From: Cyclobacteriaceae bacterium | GTDB taxonomy: Bacteria > Bacteroidota > Bacteroidia > Cytophagales > Cyclobacteriaceae | NCBI GenBank assembly: GCA_020832305.1 | Contig: JAFIEV010000042.1 | Coordinates: 328,607 to 392,606, forward strand | DNA: 64,000 bases | Reading direction: 5' to 3' | Part shown: piece after piece, positions 62,843 to 64,000 of the stretch | How positions within the stretch are numbered: the stretch's first letter is position 1 | How the letters are laid out: each line of letters opens with the position of its first letter | The notes under the pieces: model-generated | Databases searched by the model: none | Seen by the model: the letters and a program-made list of their open reading frames with translations, nothing else | Told to the model about the DNA's origin: nothing | Translations under genes and position numbers: made by a program

Positions 62843-64000
62843 ATGAAGAAGCTTGTAACTATTAGCGGCCTGTTGGTATTTCTGGCCGTATTACACATAT
62901 CACTGGGCGACCTTTTTCTTCAGCCCCTCTTTGCTCAAGGGGCCGGTGGTGAGGAATCATTCAGTATTTTAGACAATATCATCGATAACCTGGTAAGATT
63001 TTATGCCTTTACAGGTTTTGCCAATATTACATGGGGTAATTTTATCATGATTATCGTGGGGCTTATTTTTATTTACCTCGCCGTTAAGTATGATTATGAA
63101 CCACTTTTGCTGGTACCCATAGGCACTGGTATTCTTATTGGAAATGTTCCTTTTGTCCCCGGATATCAAATCGGGGTTTACGAAGATGGTTCTGTACTCA
63201 ATTACCTTTATTTTGGCGTGCGTTACGGAGTATATCCTCCCCTAATCTTCCTTGGAATCGGAGCCATGACAGATTTCTCGTCGCTGATTTCAAATCCCAG
63301 GCTTATGCTGCTGGGAGCAGCAGCCCAAATTGGGGTATTTGGCACATTTATAGGGGCATTATACCTCGGTTTTAGTCTGAAAGAAGCCGGTGCAATCGGC
63401 ATTATCGGAGGAGCTGACGGACCAACTGCTATTTTCATTTCGAGTAAACTAGCACCCAATTACATCGGCTCCATAGCCATTGCAGCTTATTCTTATATGG
63501 CACTGGTTCCCGTAATACAACCCCCTTTAATGCGCTTGTTTACCAACAGCAAGGAACGGGTCATACGTATGAAACCGCCCAGGGCAGTAAGCCAACGGGA
63601 AAAAATACTTTTCCCCATTATTGGTCTGCTGCTGACAACCTTTATATCTCCCAGTGCATTACCATTATTGGGTATGTTGTTTTTTGGAAATATCCTTAAA
63701 GAATCAGGTGTGACTGGCAGACTGGCAGAAACAGCAAGGACCAAAATGATCGATATCGTAACCATTTTACTTGGCCTTACTGTGGGAGCCTCTACTCAGG
63801 CAGATGTATTCCTGACGAAAGAATCAGTAATGATTTTTGGTTTAGGTGCGTTTTCTTTTGCCGTAGCCACCAGTGGCGGTATTTTATTTGCCAAGTTTAT
63901 GAACCTTTTCCTCAAAGGAGATGAGAAAATAAACCCGCTAATAGGTAATTCCGGGGTATCCGCTGTGCCTGATAGCGCCAGGGTATCGCAGATGATAGGC
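62843..64000 (+). CDS. mmdB: Na+-translocating decarboxylase beta subunit (3' end outside window)
   Basis: A partial integral membrane protein of at least 386 residues that runs off the right edge. It begins MKKLVTISGLLVFLAVLHI, an N-terminal helix likely uncleaved or signal-like, and has about 11 helices. The diagnostic motif IIGGADGPTAIFIS (with the Na+-binding Asp) and the late NSGVSAVPDSARVSQ region are exact for OadB/MmdB. Decarboxylation of the carrier-bound carboxyl group drives sodium export through it. It starts seven bases after the carrier stop. Confidence 0.93.
   Translation, partial: MKKLVTISGLLVFLAVLHISLGDLFLQPLFAQGAGGEESFSILDNIIDNLVRFYAFTGFANITWGNFIMIIVGLIFIYLAVKYDYEPLLLVPIGTGILIGNVPFVPGYQIGVYEDGSVLNYLYFGVRYGVYPPLIFLGIGAMTDFSSLISNPRLMLLGAAAQIGVFGTFIGALYLGFSLKEAGAIGIIGGADGPTAIFISSKLAPNYIGSIAIAAYSYMALVPVIQPPLMRLFTNSKERVIRMKPPRAVSQREKILFPIIGLLLTTFISPSALPLLGMLFFGNILKESGVTGRLAETARTKMIDIVTILLGLTVGASTQADVFLTKESVMIFGLGAFSFAVATSGGILFAKFMNLFLKGDEKINPLIGNSGVSAVPDSARVSQMIG

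Noticed and set aside
1-64000. CRISPR arrays, tRNA and rRNA genes
   Set aside because: No regularly spaced direct repeats and no tRNA or rRNA-like sequence were seen on reading either strand; a dedicated covariance-model search was not possible.

Overview
The window is a contiguous piece of a Bacteroidota chromosome, most likely from a gliding, free-living Cytophagia/Saprospiria-type lineage. The evidence is low-to-moderate GC, AT-rich spacers, promoters of the TAnnTTTG type, gldC, a DUF3098 gene next to ftsX, many lipoproteins and beta-barrel proteins, and a Na+-pumping methylmalonyl-CoA decarboxylase operon. No rRNA, tRNA, CRISPR array or intact insertion sequence was found. The genus cannot be fixed from the sequence alone.

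Region 1 (1-21.7 kb) begins with the tail of aconitase and a terminator. A large exopolysaccharide locus follows. The rightward genes are a TerB-like protein, a Wzc-like copolymerase with a degenerate kinase domain, a 34-residue membrane peptide, a short TolC-like protein, a Wzy-like polymerase, a Wzx-like flippase, a glycosyltransferase and a GT-C-like membrane protein. The leftward operon starts with a response regulator coupled to a priming sugar transferase that carries its own degenerate receiver domain. It continues with five cytoplasmic-type glycosyltransferases or relatives, a secreted glycosidase, a UbiA-type prenyltransferase and a GT39-like membrane glycosyltransferase. The last two suggest polyprenyl-phosphate-linked sugar donors.

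Region 2 (22-32 kb) is for glycan use: a DPE2-type 4-alpha-glucanotransferase, then a rightward cassette of GH42 beta-galactosidase, an unclassified 707-residue lipoprotein, a Tat-exported GH29 fucosidase and a porin. No SusC/SusD pair is present.

Region 3 (32-36 kb) is a housekeeping run: ftsX, a DUF3098 gene, uppP, truB, ribF and gldC. Region 4 (36-39.5 kb) is a leftward group of small genes (ArsR regulator, AHSA1/SRPBCC protein, alpha/beta hydrolase, DUF1801, YjbR-like, LapA-like) with apparent tandem operators in front of the arsR gene.

Region 5 (39.5-54.8 kb) is accessory and partly eroded. It holds a transposase relic, a 1219-residue GT2-glycosidase fusion divergent from a secreted glycosidase, a histidine-kinase relic, a hydrolase, two CPBP protease genes (one with an in-frame TAG), an S41 peptidase, a phosphoesterase, and a compact SPFH / ribbon-helix-helix / zinc-ribbon / ribbon-helix-helix / phosphoesterase cluster.

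Region 6 (54.8-64 kb) carries a TauE exporter, an LEA14-like lipoprotein, a GT2 enzyme, a peroxiredoxin and rhaA, all leftward. The rightward methylmalonyl-CoA epimerase / decarboxylase operon follows; its beta subunit runs off the right edge.
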